A DNA stretch of 64,000 nt from Argentina anserina (taxonomy: Eukaryota > Streptophyta > Magnoliopsida > Rosales > Rosaceae). Below the pieces are notes generated by a model. It saw only the letters and a list, made by a program, of their open reading frames with translations, did no database searches and had not been told where the DNA came from. The stretch spans positions 19,282,001 to 19,346,000 of the forward strand of contig NC_065873.1 in NCBI RefSeq assembly GCF_933775445.1, read 5' to 3'. This document shows, piece after piece, positions 32,275 through 43,489 of this stretch (within the stretch, counting starts at the first letter, position 1; each line of letters begins with the position of its first letter). The position numbers and the translations under genes were made by a program.

Positions 32275-33388
32275 CAATAAACTTTCAATAAACTTTCTAC
32301 ACCTATATAATTACTAACTACACCCGTCAATTTTCCTATAGTACTTCTCTTATATTGTTAAGCAAAATAAACCCCGTATGGCCGTGCCCAAACCCAACAA
32401 CATCTGCTCTTTCTCCCTCTCACGTCGGTTAGAAACTCAATTTTGGGTTTGGAGATACATGTTCTGGTAGTAATGGGTAAGTGGAGAAATTCTATAATGC
32501 TTTCATTGCTTTGTTTGCAAATATACTTCACTGGAGAAATCTTATAATTAAGTTAATTTTCAATTAAAACAACATAATCTTTCAAAAGTGAAGACAATTT
32601 TCATTACGACCTGCACATGAAGTGAAGACAATTCCATTACGACCTGCACATGTTTCACTCCCAATAGTTAGTAAGCCTTCAACTCATAGAATTGATTCGT
32701 TGCATAATCAAGAACTAATATTCAAAATGCGTATTGGTATATTGGATGATGTTGTTGGATAATCTCTGCTGGCATCAAATATCAATCGGGTACGTAGTGT
32801 GATCTTCTATGTTGAATTACCACAGATGGGATTGGGAATTGGGGTACTTGAATCTGAACTGCAGACTTGTCAAGTGCTTGGTGCCAAATTGCCATTGGCT
32901 TGCCTGGACGAGGCTGAATCGAAGCCATTCGGTGCCTCTGCAACTTCATTTTGTTGGGTACAACAAATAATTAGAATTGTTTTGAGTGACGGGGTAAAAT
33001 GGAAAATTCATCAAAATTGTATGGTTGTATAAATTTTGTTGGGTCTATTAAGAGATTTGCCGGATACATTCACCCGTCATGAAAATATCCAACAAATGAG
33101 TAACTTCTCCATAAAGGAAATCTCTTACCTCATACATGCATGTTAACCCGAAGGTTACAATACACTTCAATATTTGGCACGACCCCGAGCATTAATCTCC
33201 AAGTATATGCCAGTTACACAACACATTCAATTCTGGTCGATTATTACACGAAAACAGAGTTCTACGTCACTCTTCACGGTCTAAAATGAGAGCAAAATTA
33301 AACATAACCATGCATATGACAGGATAATCATACGTCCATAACTTTCAACTCCCGGCACAAAACTCCAAACTAATGGAAATTATGGAAC
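32275..33388. other. Intergenic region and 3' UTR of the dioxygenase gene
   Basis: No convincing gene. A 77-codon frame at 32799-33032 has no recognisable domain. The part at 33125-33388 is the likely 3' UTR of the minus-strand dioxygenase and resembles the region after the truncated paralogue (17580-17720). Confidence 0.5.
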
Positions 33389-35134
33389 TTATAGTTTATA
33401 CTTTTGCATATATTCTCCAAATTTCACTTCGCTGAAAATCGGTGGATTGTTTTCCGATATAAGCTCCTTGATCGGCCCATATGGTTTTTCAAGGTCGTTT
33501 GTACTCAGAAAACATGCAATTGAGATACGTGGCTCCACGGTTGGTTTCAACAAAACTCTGTGTTCCACGCTTTTGAACTTACCATTTGTAACTATCTGCA
33601 CAAATCAAAGAAAAAAATAAATCAGAATAGTGCTATAAGCATGTACCACCTGTTCTACTGAATTGATCGATATACGACACTCATGATCTGGCCAGATATA
33701 TAGGTTATCGAATGAATTAAAGAAAGGCTACAGTGCACATTAATTAGTAAAGAACGGCAGGCTATAGTGCAGAACGGCAGACTATAGTGCACATTAATTA
33801 GTAAAGAACGGCAGGCAATACATTAATTAGTAAAGAACGGCAGGCTATACATTAATTAGTAAAGGACGGCAGGCTATAGTGCACATTAATTAGTAAAGAA
33901 AGGCTATAGTGCACTCCACATTATTTAGTAAAGAAAGGCTATAGTGCATTAGGATGAGAAAATACACATCAAAAGCATGGAATAAACACATCAAAAACAT
34001 GCCAACAACTAGTTGCAAGGTAATCATAGACGTGATGAATCAAAAGCTCGCATGTCTAGCAATGATCCTAATTATGGGTACGTAGCAATGTATGATTAAA
34101 ATTCATTAAGCATTCTTCTCAAAAAAAAATTCATTAAGCAAATACTGCTACATTACCTGCATCATGTCACCAAGATTGGCTAGCAAAGCTCCCTTCACCG
34201 GAGGAACATCGATCCAAACATCTTGATGAAGTACTTGCAGGCCGCCAACTCTGTCTTGGAGAAGCAAAGTGAGAAAGCCGAGATCTGTATGCTTGGTTCC
34301 TCCCATAGTCAAATGAGGTTCTGGGCATTTTGGGAAATAGTGGCACGCCAATGACCTCGCCGTGAAGCACTTTGTGCTTGCAAAATAATCACTATTAAGA
34401 CCTAAAGCTTCTGAAAATAATTGGGATATCGTCTCTACCACTCCATCCATGTGTTTCATGTACTCATTCACTTCTCGTCTGCAAAACGAAGCATGTCATT
34501 GTCTTATTTGTTAGAAATAGATAAAACGCCTGCAACTCGATCGATCAGTCTCAAATTGTTTTAACAAATCTAGTGAGTATGGCTAAAAGGAACACCTGCA
34601 CACTTGCGGTATTGCTTCAAAGCTTTTCGGGTCTTCTAGAATCTTGCATGACAAGGTATCCCTCCAGTCAGCTGGCGTCGTCGCCTTCAAATCTCCATGA
34701 AAGCTGAAGAAGTTAACCTTCTGCTTGAAATCACGGGAGTACCACTTCGCCTTCTCGTCCTGGGGAAGCTCATGAAACTCGCGTATACTTTTCTGGATCC
34801 TCTCCATAGCTTCAAGTGGAATTCCATGGTTCACCAACTGAAAGAAGCCCCACGACTCGGCTGCTTTGTATATGTCGTTGACGATCTCTTTTCGCTTCTC
34901 ACTGTTATTAAAGCCGCTGAGATCAATCACCGGAAACTGAAGTTTGCGAATCTTCGCCTGATATTGCTCATCATCTATTGGGACAGCTGAGTTGAGAAGA
35001 TCCTCTGGAGGGTGTATGAACATGCCTGGGAGCTTGGTCACCCCAGAGTCTGTAATTCCTTTGACGCCGGCTTTGCTTTCGTCAAATGCTTTCAGCTCCT
35101 TCTCACGCAGCTCATAATCCACAACTGCTGCCAT
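33389..35134 (-). CDS. 2-oxoglutarate/Fe(II) dioxygenase, ACC-oxidase-homolog type (3 exons)
   Basis: Exons on the minus strand are 35134-34596, 34478-34157 and 33595-33389. All junctions are GT/AG and join in phase (539+322+207 nt), giving 355 residues, close to the family's usual ~365. The start MAAVVDYELRE follows a TATA box by about 65 bp. The N-terminal DIOX_N domain has GVKGITDSGVTKLPGMFIHP, FPVIDLSGF, SWGFFQLVNHGIP and TPADWRDTLSC. The C-terminal 2OG-FeII_Oxy domain has the iron ligands HTD (in GGTKHTDLGFLTLL) and His (KSVEHRVL), and the 2-oxoglutarate Arg/Ser (EPRISIACF). Relatives in this DOXC branch act on varied specialised metabolites; the substrate here cannot be read from sequence. 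Despite the '1-aminocyclopropane-1-carboxylate oxidase homolog' name, ethylene-forming activity is not implied. A truncated paralogue lies at 17724-18636 in the same orientation, so the pair arose by local duplication. Confidence 0.93.
33720..33955. repeat. Minisatellite in intron 2 of the dioxygenase gene
   Basis: Units around ACATTAATTAGTAAAGAACG plus GCAGGCTATAGTGC recur about six or seven times with variable length (about 22-36 bp). It lies wholly within the intron between exons 2 and 3. Confidence 0.85.
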
Positions 35135-35195
35135 TTTTGTGTTTTGGATATTTTTAAGCCAAGAACAAGTTAGCAAGTTGAACATGAGTGTAGAC

Positions 35196-35208
35196 TCCTA
35201 TATATAAT
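35196..35208 (-). promoter_or_regulatory. TATA box of the dioxygenase gene
   Basis: The minus strand has TATTATATATAGGAG about 65 bp upstream of the ATG at 35134, a normal distance for a short plant 5' UTR. Confidence 0.6.
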
Positions 35209-35773
35209 AGAAAAAGGTAGAGAAGTCGGTGCAGTACGTCTGTCCAGGTTTTGTTCTTGATTTCTATCAAACTTTGGGCGTCTATCATCGCCATACGCGA
35301 AGAAAGACCGCAAAGAATGACTCAGACTTGATTCCAAAGTTAGGGAAAATACAACCCATCTTTCTACACCAACTCCCACCAGTCCAATCTACACTTGAAT
35401 TTTCGTTTTATTACGCATCGACAAGACGACAACTTATCGATTATAGGTAGTAAAGTGGGTTCCATTGGAGTGAGTGGGTTGGTTTTAGATATATTTATCT
35501 GATCATGTGTAAGTCCCATTGGGTGCCCTATTCTCTTCTGATTATAATCACATCAAAGCACTGTTAAATCATCCAGGTTCCTATAGGCTTATTTCCGTCA
35601 TAATTAACGCAATTATCAGTACACTAAGACTAATAAATAATCCAACTTCACAATACCAGCAGTGAGTCAGCCGCACTAGCTGTACAATTGGCCGCCCCGC
35701 GGCCCAAACCGACTACGGACGCGCCCTCAAGCGCATCCCAAAAAAGGCTCCAGAGAACACATTGATCGAACAA

Positions 35774-35970
35774 TGTCCCACACCGGAAGATGAGTGAATG
35801 ATCTACCTTAATTCAACTATAAAAGGTCAAACCCTTGACCTCGTAAGGTAAGTGCACTTAACTACCCACTGTTACTCTTTATTAATCATTACCAACCTGA
35901 CTTGAGCATCGAAGAGTTAAAGACCAGACCGTCGTGGTCTCCACTTTGACGACTCGTGCTATTTGTGACA
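35774..35970. repeat. LTR-like remnant
   Basis: The stretch starts TGTCCCACACCGGAAGATGA and ends TTTGTGACA, with an internal CTATAAAAGG TATA-like box and a CTGACTTGAGCATCG block of the kind seen in Ty3-type LTRs. No target duplication was found, so the ends are uncertain and it may be only part of an LTR. Confidence 0.4.
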
Positions 35971-36477
35971 GGAAATGAACGGGGAGCACGACGTATCGCA
36001 TCAACAAAGAGTGTAGCGTATTGCATCAACACAATTCACTACGTTAACAATCCCTAACAATTTTGACATTTTAGAGAAAAAGATATATTTCGGAGGATAT
36101 TAAACTATTTCCACTTCAAAAGATTATGCATACAATTTTCCAAAATAGAGAATGAGAAATTCTCCAAATTTGCAGCAATCTGCACAATTTTGCTTAAACA
36201 ATAACATTAAATGCTACACTTTCTCCAATAACTCAAGCTTTAATATCAACCAATCAAAACAATAAAAAAATTAAATCATTTATTTCAAACTAGTAAATTA
36301 AATATATAAAATAATTTATAGTTATATAAGTAGGATTATATAATATTTTATTCATTCGTAATAAATGCCAAAATATGTAAAATAGAGAAACTGTTGGAGT
36401 TTCAATATAAAAGTTTTGGAGATTTTTACATTTGCTTTTCTGTTTTAGAGAAATTTTGCCAACCTGTTAGAGATGCT

Positions 36478-36712
36478 TTTAGGACGCCACAATATGACGT
36501 CAGATTCAACGTCATAATTTTATGTGGCATGCATTGTCACCTTACCACGTCATTAATTAAAATAATTATTAAATATCATTTTAAAAGAAAAAGACAATCA
36601 TAATCTTATTAATTCAACGGCTCTAGATCATTATAAAAATTATATTTTTATCGTTCTTTTTTTATCATTTCTTTTTTTCATCACGATAATGCTTCTAAAA
36701 TATAATTGAAAA

Positions 36713-36756
<44 letters not shown>

Positions 36757-37152
36757 CCTATCCAGAGTGAAGGTTCACTCTGAAGTTTCAGAGTGAAGTT
36801 CCAATTTTGACACACTTTTCGATCAAATTTTTTTCACCATAAGTGATTCAATATTTAGATATGCTATTCAAGATCATCTCTATAAAGTTTCATCCAATTT
36901 GACAATGATTTGAGCTTTCAAAATTGAGATTTACACGAACGGTTCACGTTGAACAGTTTTAATTCATTCATTGATTTAATCTAATTTCAATACCTTAACG
37001 ATGTCCGAATTAGATGAAATTTTGTAGAGATGATCTTGAATAGCATACCTAAATATTGAATCACTTATGGTGAAAAAAATTGACCGAAAAAGTGTGTCAA
37101 AATTGGAACTTCACTCTGAAACTTCAGAGTGAACCTTCACTCTGGATAGAGA

Positions 37153-37188
<36 letters not shown>

Positions 37189-37716
37189 GTGCTTGTGCAC
37201 GCAAAATTTCAAAATTAAATGCATCTGATAAAAATATAGATGTGTGTGTCCTAAATAATTTTGTTAGAGATTCTTTCATATTTTTTAATCTAATTAATAA
37301 TTCGAGAGATAATACATGGTAATTGTAGTCATTAATTATAACCATTAATATAATTCGTAAATGTAAATAAAATTTAGAAAATGAAAAGTCATTAAATAAA
37401 TTTAAAAAAATTTATTTACGTATTTAGTGACCGAAAAATGAGTTTTTTTGGGTAAGATTCTAAATTAAGAGGATACAAAAATTCAAAGATAATTTAATTA
37501 ATTCAATTAGATGAAAAAAATTTAGTAAAAATTTTTTTGGTAATTAATTATCCCTTAATTATTGCTGAAATCATCTTAAATAAATAAAGGATATGATTGC
37601 CTTTTTATTTAAAATGAAATATTTTAATTTTTTAATTACTGACGTGAAATTGTGATATGACATGTCACATAGAATTATAACGTCAGATTTGACGTCAGAT
37701 TGTGGCGCTAAAAATT
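36478..37716. mobile_element. MITE of the GCGCC/TGACGTCA type (copy B), carrying a nested foldback element
   Basis: Left end GACGCCACAATATGACGTCA; right end TGACGTCAGATTGTGGCGC. The inverted match continues about 60 bp inward (TATGTGGCATG versus CATGTCACATAG). It shares its ends with copies A (28434) and C (37945). A palindromic element occupies 36753-37155. No coding capacity. Confidence 0.75.
36753..37155. mobile_element. Foldback MITE in a (TA)n tract
   Basis: The ends AGTCCCTATCCAGAGTGAAG and CTTCACTCTGGATAGAGACT begin inverted repeats of roughly 150 bp each, covering about three quarters of the 403 bp. TATATA tracts lie on both sides, consistent with insertion at TA (Stowaway/mariner-like), though the microsatellite hides the exact duplication. 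The arms themselves contain small palindromes (AGAGTGAAGGTTCACTCT). A transcript would form one long hairpin. Confidence 0.8.
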
Positions 37717-37940
37717 TTTCAAATAGCTAATATGGAAATAAATTTGTCGCTCATTTCTAGTTTACTCACCATGTGCCCACCTTACAAAATAAATGACATG
37801 TGTCCCTTTGTTCAAACATAGTTGAATATTAGTTTACAAATAAAATGTATCTTTATATATCATAAATTATAATTCATTCATTTTTTTGAAAAAATAAAAA
37901 TAAACAACTATAAGTCACTATGGGTTTCAATAAACTAAAA
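37717..37940. other. Short intergenic stretch, no gene
   Basis: AT-rich, nothing recognised. Confidence 0.4.
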
Positions 37941-38144
37941 GGAAAATGTTTTAGCGCAATAATATGACGTCAGATTTGGCGCTGCAATCCCACGTGGCAA
38001 GCCACATTCACTTGTCATGTCATTAATTACAATAATCACAAAATGTCATTTTTGAATGAAAATACAATCTTATCCTTATTAATCCAACGGCTCTAGATTA
38101 TTATATATAAAAATTAGTTCTTGTTTATATCATTTATTTTTGAC

Positions 38145-39105
38145 AAAATTGCCAAAATACACCCCAAACTTGGCTAAAATTGTCAATTTGCACCCCGAAC
38201 TTGTATTTGAGTCAATTTACCTCCTAAACTTGGTAAAAATTGCCGATTTGCACCCCATCCGTTAAATCTAACTATTTCTATCCAATTTTGCGTCACATGT
38301 CATGCAAATGAGGGGTAATGTTGTCATTTTATATTTATATTTTTCTTAAAAACAAATACAAATGTTCTTTAAAATGATTATTTTTTAATCAAATTATTTA
38401 TTTACATCTTTTTTCTACATACTTAACCCTACTTCGAATTATATATTCAACATACCCTCCATTCAAATATAGTGTGTTGTGTATATATATATATATATTT
38501 ATTTATTTATTTATATGTACACATTGTTGGAAGAGGAACGAAATGAGAATAATAATGACGTAATGGAACAAAACGTAACCGTTTAATTATTGATAATTGG
38601 GCTTATATATAGGCATTACATAACCACAATCCCGTAGGATTCGGAGTCCTAATCTATTACAGAGATGCGAATCTATCTCTAACAGGAAACCTAATAAGGC
38701 TAAGACACACACAATGATAGAATAGTAATTCTCCCAGAACACACATTATTTTTTATTTTCAATGTATTTATTTATATTTTTTAATATATTTTAACATACC
38801 ATATCACGTAAAATAATAAATATATAAATCAATAACATGTTTCGAAAAAAAATTGTAACAAGTGTTCATCTTAAGTAATTTTATTAATTTATTTCATTAT
38901 TAAATATGAATAAATATATAATGACAATATTGCACCTCAAATGCATGACATTTGACTTAAAATTGATGGAAAACATTAAATTTAACAGATAAGGTGCAAA
39001 TCGACAATTTTTACTAAGTTTAGGAGGTAAATTGACTCAAATGCAAGTTCATGGTGCAAATTTACAATTATGACCAAGTTTGAGGTGCAACTTAGCCTTT
39101 TTGCC
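38145..39105. mobile_element. Long-TIR (MULE-like) non-autonomous element
   Basis: Inverted repeats of about 190 bp: the left starts GCCAAAATACACCCCAAACT and continues GAGTCAATTTACCTCCTAAAC; the right is its diverged complement (GTTTAGGAGGTAAATTGACTC, then AAACTTGGTC complement) ending near 39105. AT-rich flanks prevent a clear target duplication. Long TIRs without coding sequence are typical of non-autonomous Mutator-like elements. A solo LTR is inserted inside (38525-38741). Confidence 0.65.
38525..38741 (-). mobile_element. Solo LTR, TSD CACAT
   Basis: 217 bp starting TGTTGGAAGAGGAACG and ending CTCCCAGAACA, with CACAT on both sides (38520-38524, 38742-38746). A TATATATAAGCCC box on the minus strand suggests that orientation. 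It probably derives from a Copia-type element by LTR-LTR recombination. Confidence 0.85.
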
Positions 39106-39190
39106 TTTTTTTTCAAAATGCTTTCAAATTGTAATAAAAATACGATATATCAAAAGTATGTTTGATATATATAAGTTTTTACTTTACCTT

Positions 39191-42120
39191 TGATTTTACA
39201 AGTTAGTTGTAGGAGAAGTTTTAAATACTAACCCATAAATTCTTAATACACACCCCTATCATTCAATAATTCAAATAACATTTTGCATGTATGTTGAATG
39301 ACTAAAATAGGTACATGTAATAATTCAGAAAATTAAATTATCAAAACTAAAAATTTATTTTTAGAAACAATTAAAATAAGAAAATTTACAGGGAAATTTA
39401 AATTAGTATATATTTTGATGGAAAATTAAGTGGGAGATTCAAACAATTAATTCATTCCTTAATTTTCTCCAAAAAAATATCATTTCTATTTTTAGAGTCC
39501 CAAACAAGGTAATTCATGAAAAAAATTATGATTTTTCATCGTTCATAAATTTCATCTTTATACATTCTTAACAAAGAAAATGTTCATCTTCTTCAAACAA
39601 TCAATTCATCTCTTTCTCTTATATATATAAATAAATATATATATATATATATATATATTCTTCATGTTGTTTATCATTTTTATGGTTAAAATTTTTGAAA
39701 AAAAAACAATTGCAATCTATAATGATTCATAAGAACAAATAAGAATCGATATAAACATCTATACGATGTTAATATATATATATATATACTAGTCACTGTA
39801 AAAAGTAGTCTTGTATGTCTAAATAATGACGTATTTTGTGAATTTTTAATTCAAATGTATTTAAGGTTTTTAATGTGGTGTATTTAGTAAAAATATTAGA
39901 ATGAAAATTGAAATAAGTGATGTATTAAGTATGAGTGTGTATTAAGAGATTTGGGGTGTGTATTTAAAATCTCTCTAGTTGTAGACTTGTAGGTAAGAGC
40001 ATGAAAATATGGCAGAAAAAAAAAGAAAAACCAGTTGATTTTGAGGAAGAAAAAAACTTCCAACGCACTTTTGTTCACAAACTATAAGAACCACGTCGTT
40101 TTATTAAATAATAGACCAATTATACTCTTTTTATAACTCAATTAGCTAGAAATGAGAGACTTTGACAGATTATATCCGTCACTCTTCCACTTAATTAGCA
40201 AACACATTCTTAATATTCGAGCCCTAGCTTCCAGTCATTTTTGTAAATGTACAAGACGAGTTGCAAACATATATGTTAGGTATTACATTTGATAAGTCTG
40301 AATGAGGTCACCGCTTTTCCTTTAAAAAAAACTAGTGATATATCTCTTCCTTTATTAGTAATTGCATTTTCTTTTTGATATATTTTTATTTAAAATTATT
40401 ATTTATTTTAAAAAATTTACTAATTAGTATGAGAAATGACTTGGCTGATAGAAATGTATGGATCCGCCACTGCCCACTTCAATCTCAACGCTACCTCTTC
40501 AACAACCATGTTGGTAGTTTGGTACATTGACAACAAGACCAATGAGAGAAGAGTTTCGTACTATTCTTCTACCTTTTAATGAGGTTGATTTTGTGTTTTC
40601 AAAAAAATTATTGAGTCATAATTAAAATTTGAAGAAAGTACTATTTCATTATAAATTTTAATTGTAAGTAGTGTTAAACCATGATTAAACAAAAGGACGC
40701 ATGTCATTTATCTGTAAGAAGGGCATAGAGTGAGCAAACTAGATGTGAGCGATAAATTTGTTTATAAACATCGTTTTAGTGCTGTTGTGACCAACTGATA
40801 CTTGCTTATGAAAAAAAAAAAATCAAAGCATGCGTTATTTTTTAGGCCTAGCTCTTGCGTGCTAAACTGTAAAGCAGTGTTAATTGATGATTAATATGGT
40901 CCTACATAAATTTTCAATTCAAGGCGTCCGAACAAAAGCAGGGTGGATAGTTGGTTGAGACTTGAGATCGAATATTAGCTTCGTTATCAAGCTAGGTATG
41001 TTCTTATGGCAATTGGCAAGACGTACTAATCTTTCTGGTTTTGGCTGCTGCTGATCGATCACCAAGAAAGAGGCCCTGATAGATCGGATACTTCTGAACC
41101 AGCTGCCAGTTTGGTAACAGGTCGTACACGGAACTAGCCCTAATTTGAAAAGATCGGTGCTTGAACATCAACACGCAACGTACTTGATTGGATCTACTAA
41201 GCACGCTCAACTGTAATTTACTTGAAAGTCTTGTTTATAAGCTCATCTTTGGAGAATGTACTTAAAATGTCTCCACCTACCAATAATAAAGCCCTACATT
41301 ACATCAATAACCCAGCATGGTTGAAAACTTTGACAATGCGTCACAAGTTTGAAAATAATAAGCTTATTTTCAAAAGGAAGTGTTGAGGTCAGAACTGTTT
41401 TTGGCGAAGCATTGACAATAACGCAATGGCAGCCGGTGGGCCTAGTCTTACTGGTTATTATTACCGACCAAAAACCGAACCCATCTAAGCTTGTTAAAAT
41501 TCATTACAGTCCCAGTTTTCCAGTATCAACTCTTGAAGGAATGCTGTACCATTACAAGTTTTAAAGGGGTCAGTGTACCATTACTAGTTCCAGTTTTCCA
41601 GTTCACCTACTACATACTCCAGTGCCCCCCGTAAGTTTTAGAGGAATTAGGTCGAGCGATATTCTAGTTTTCATCCTATTTGCCACTTTGTTAGTGCCTC
41701 ATCTAGTCATGTTGTACAATATCTACTGACCAATCAGACAAATTTGTGCTACACAAAATGATGAATGGCCATCACATAATTTTTGAAGCAACCAAGGTTA
41801 TCATATAAGCGATTCAATGTAAGTTCATGTTCCTTGGCTCCACACTAGTCCGAGTCTTGGTTCTTTGATCAACTTCTTGCAGTGTGAAGCGCCGAAACCA
41901 GAATACTGGATAATTCACCTCAAAAGTTTTAAAGTGCCCCAAGATTTGATCTTCAGATTAGCCAATTACAGGATCACATATAACATCAAATGATACATGA
42001 CCGAGTGTTGAGAGAAGTCTAAACTAGGTGTTGAAGAAAAAGAAAGAACCCTGAATCACAGATAATGTTATCATCAATCAAACATAACTACTGGGATCTA
42101 CAGTCCAATGAAAGAGTGGG
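39191..42120. other. Intergenic, no gene recognised
   Basis: AT-rich with several (TA)n tracts (39632-39658, 39775-39790). Frames at 41004-41210 and 41349-41564 have no recognisable domain. The portion at about 41800-42120 may be the 3' part of the snoRNA precursor read from the minus strand, but I found no further convincing C/D pair in it. Confidence 0.45.
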
Positions 42121-42126
42121 ATTAAC

Positions 42127-42228
42127 GATTGAGAATGATCAGATAGAGCTAATACATTGATGCCATCATGGCGGCAAATCAAACCAATAGGGAACCAAAA
42201 AGTTCAAATCATCATATCATTCTCAATC
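42127..42228 (-). ncRNA. C/D-box snoRNA (copy 2), predicted 18S rRNA methylation guide
   Basis: On the minus strand a 13-bp terminal stem (GATTGAGAATGAT with its complement at 42127-42139) encloses C box ATGATGA (42209-42215) and D box CTGA (42139-42142). The bases just above the D box (42144-42155) are complementary to TAGAGCTAATAC, 12 nt of the conserved 5' region of plant 18S rRNA (context CTAGAGCTAATACGTG). By the D+5 rule the methylated base would be the second A of UAGAGC, a position like the one guided by the U45-type snoRNAs of animals. An internal box C'-like TGATGG is present. It is homologous to the copy at 42321-42424. Confidence 0.85.
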
Positions 42229-42320
42229 CGCCTCTAACAATTAAACCCAGAAAAATCAGACGGTTTTAAAACCAATTTACAAACTTTATCAATGAAGGAA
42301 AGAAGGAGAATATGTGGGGG

Positions 42321-42424
42321 GAGATAAGATGAGTCAGATAGAGCTAAAACATAGTTTCGCCATCATATCGGCAATCAAACCAATAGGGAAACAAGTTCAA
42401 ATCATCATCCACATCTCTATCTCC
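42321..42424 (-). ncRNA. C/D-box snoRNA (copy 1), predicted 18S rRNA methylation guide
   Basis: Paralogue of the 42127-42228 RNA. On the minus strand GAGATAGAGATG pairs with CATCTTATCTC with one bulge. C box ATGATGA lies at 42402-42408 and D box CTGA at 42334-42337. The guide next to D (42339-42347) complements 9 nt of 18S rRNA (TAGAGCTAA) and then mismatches, so it is weaker than copy 2. The central sequence CCCTATTGGTTTGAT is shared by both copies. It is the first RNA after the promoter at 42571-42646, about 90 nt upstream of copy 2. Confidence 0.82.
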
Positions 42425-42570
42425 CTTATTAGATGAACTGATGAACACAAGACAATACTCCTGAAACAGAACCAAGAAAAACTCATACGGGCAGAGGAAT
42501 GGCTTATGGCTACTGCGCTGTGCGTATGAGAGAGCTGAGAAGGCAATGGTGGTCGACTTCTTAAGATGGT

Positions 42571-42646
42571 ATTTATAGGGGAAGGCAAGGGTTTAGGGTT
42601 TACTTGCTGGAGCGGGCCGTTTGTGAATTTAAGGATCCAGGCCCAA
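42571..42646 (-). promoter_or_regulatory. snoRNA-cluster promoter: TATA, telo-box, site II motifs
   Basis: On the minus strand the order is TGGGCC (42641-42646), CGGCCCGC (42612-42619), telo-box AAACCCTAAACCC (42590-42602) and TATA CCTATAAATA (42571-42580). Telo-box plus TGGGCY site II elements close to a TATA is the known promoter set of plant snoRNA and ribosomal-protein genes. It fits a polycistronic snoRNA precursor transcribed leftward. Confidence 0.75.
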
Positions 42647-43489
42647 AGTTAACGTTCTAAAGATCCTAATACACTATAAACATGAACAGTACAAAAGTGT
42701 GGTGCTCTCGTGGTCAATTAACTGGTTGAACGATTTGCGCTTGAATTGGTGAAAATGAAAATGAGTTCTTCCAACTTCCTTATTATTTTTTCATGACTGA
42801 ATCTAATCTGGACGAGATAGTTGAGCATAAACTGACCATCTGAGGTCTGTATATGTAACTAAAGCTTGAATGCTTGATTTGAAAAAGGCCTGGTGTTTTA
42901 TGTTGTACAAGACATAGCCAAATGGTTAAGAGAAAACTCTAACTTTTGATATATGATTTGAATAGGTTTCAGAGTCTTATAAAACTCTTTCTTTTGAAAA
43001 ATCGAATAATGTTCAAGTTGAACGATTATTTTGAACATCTTACTTCGACATCATGACATGAGCCTGATCATAAATAACATAATGAAAAGACTCTATATTC
43101 ATTAGTTTCATATATAAACTTAAAGATTGGTAATGTTGACGTACATGAAACATAAACAAACTTCATTAGGTCGGTAATCGATTATAAAATTCATGTTCAA
43201 TCACCGTTAAATATAGAATATACAGTAGAAAACAAAACAATTCGACTTGAAAATAATGATGTTAATCATTAAAATCACATCTGACGATAGTCGAGCATGT
43301 GACAAATTGATTTACAATCTCAGATATATTTGTTACGTTCCATGAAAAGACACGTTACGAAGAGTCTAGTAAGACCACAATCTCAATAATAACATTTCTT
43401 CTAAACATTCGGCGCCGAGAACCACCGCTCATGTCAACCGCCTTAAACCTTCGAAAGCTTCCTCGTCTCCGTCTCTCTTCTCTGCTTCA
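42647..43489. other. Divergent intergenic region between snoRNA and lipase promoters
   Basis: No gene seen. The last ~100 bp before 43490 is CT-rich, as in plant 5' UTRs; no clear TATA box for the lipase gene. Confidence 0.5.

Larger units (their letters stand above)
37941..39190. mobile_element. MITE copy C, interrupted by a long-TIR element
   Basis: The left end (TAGCGCAATAATATGACGTC) and first 190 bp match copies A and B. The matching sequence then breaks off at about 38145 and resumes at about 39106 (TTTTCAAAATG, AATACGATATAT), in line with copy A at 28615-28670. The far end is not clear. Confidence 0.55.

Noticed and set aside
41004..41210. 68-codon minus-strand frame
   Set aside because: Composition is protein-like but no family, splice partner or promoter was seen; not enough to call a gene.
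41940..42100. Third snoRNA candidate (TTGATGATAAC on the minus strand)
   Set aside because: A C-box-like motif is present but no D box with a matching terminal stem at a suitable distance.
42397..42588. 63-codon minus-strand frame ahead of the lipase gene
   Set aside because: It overlaps the leader and C box of a C/D snoRNA and its promoter TATA; the RNA explanation fits the motifs better.
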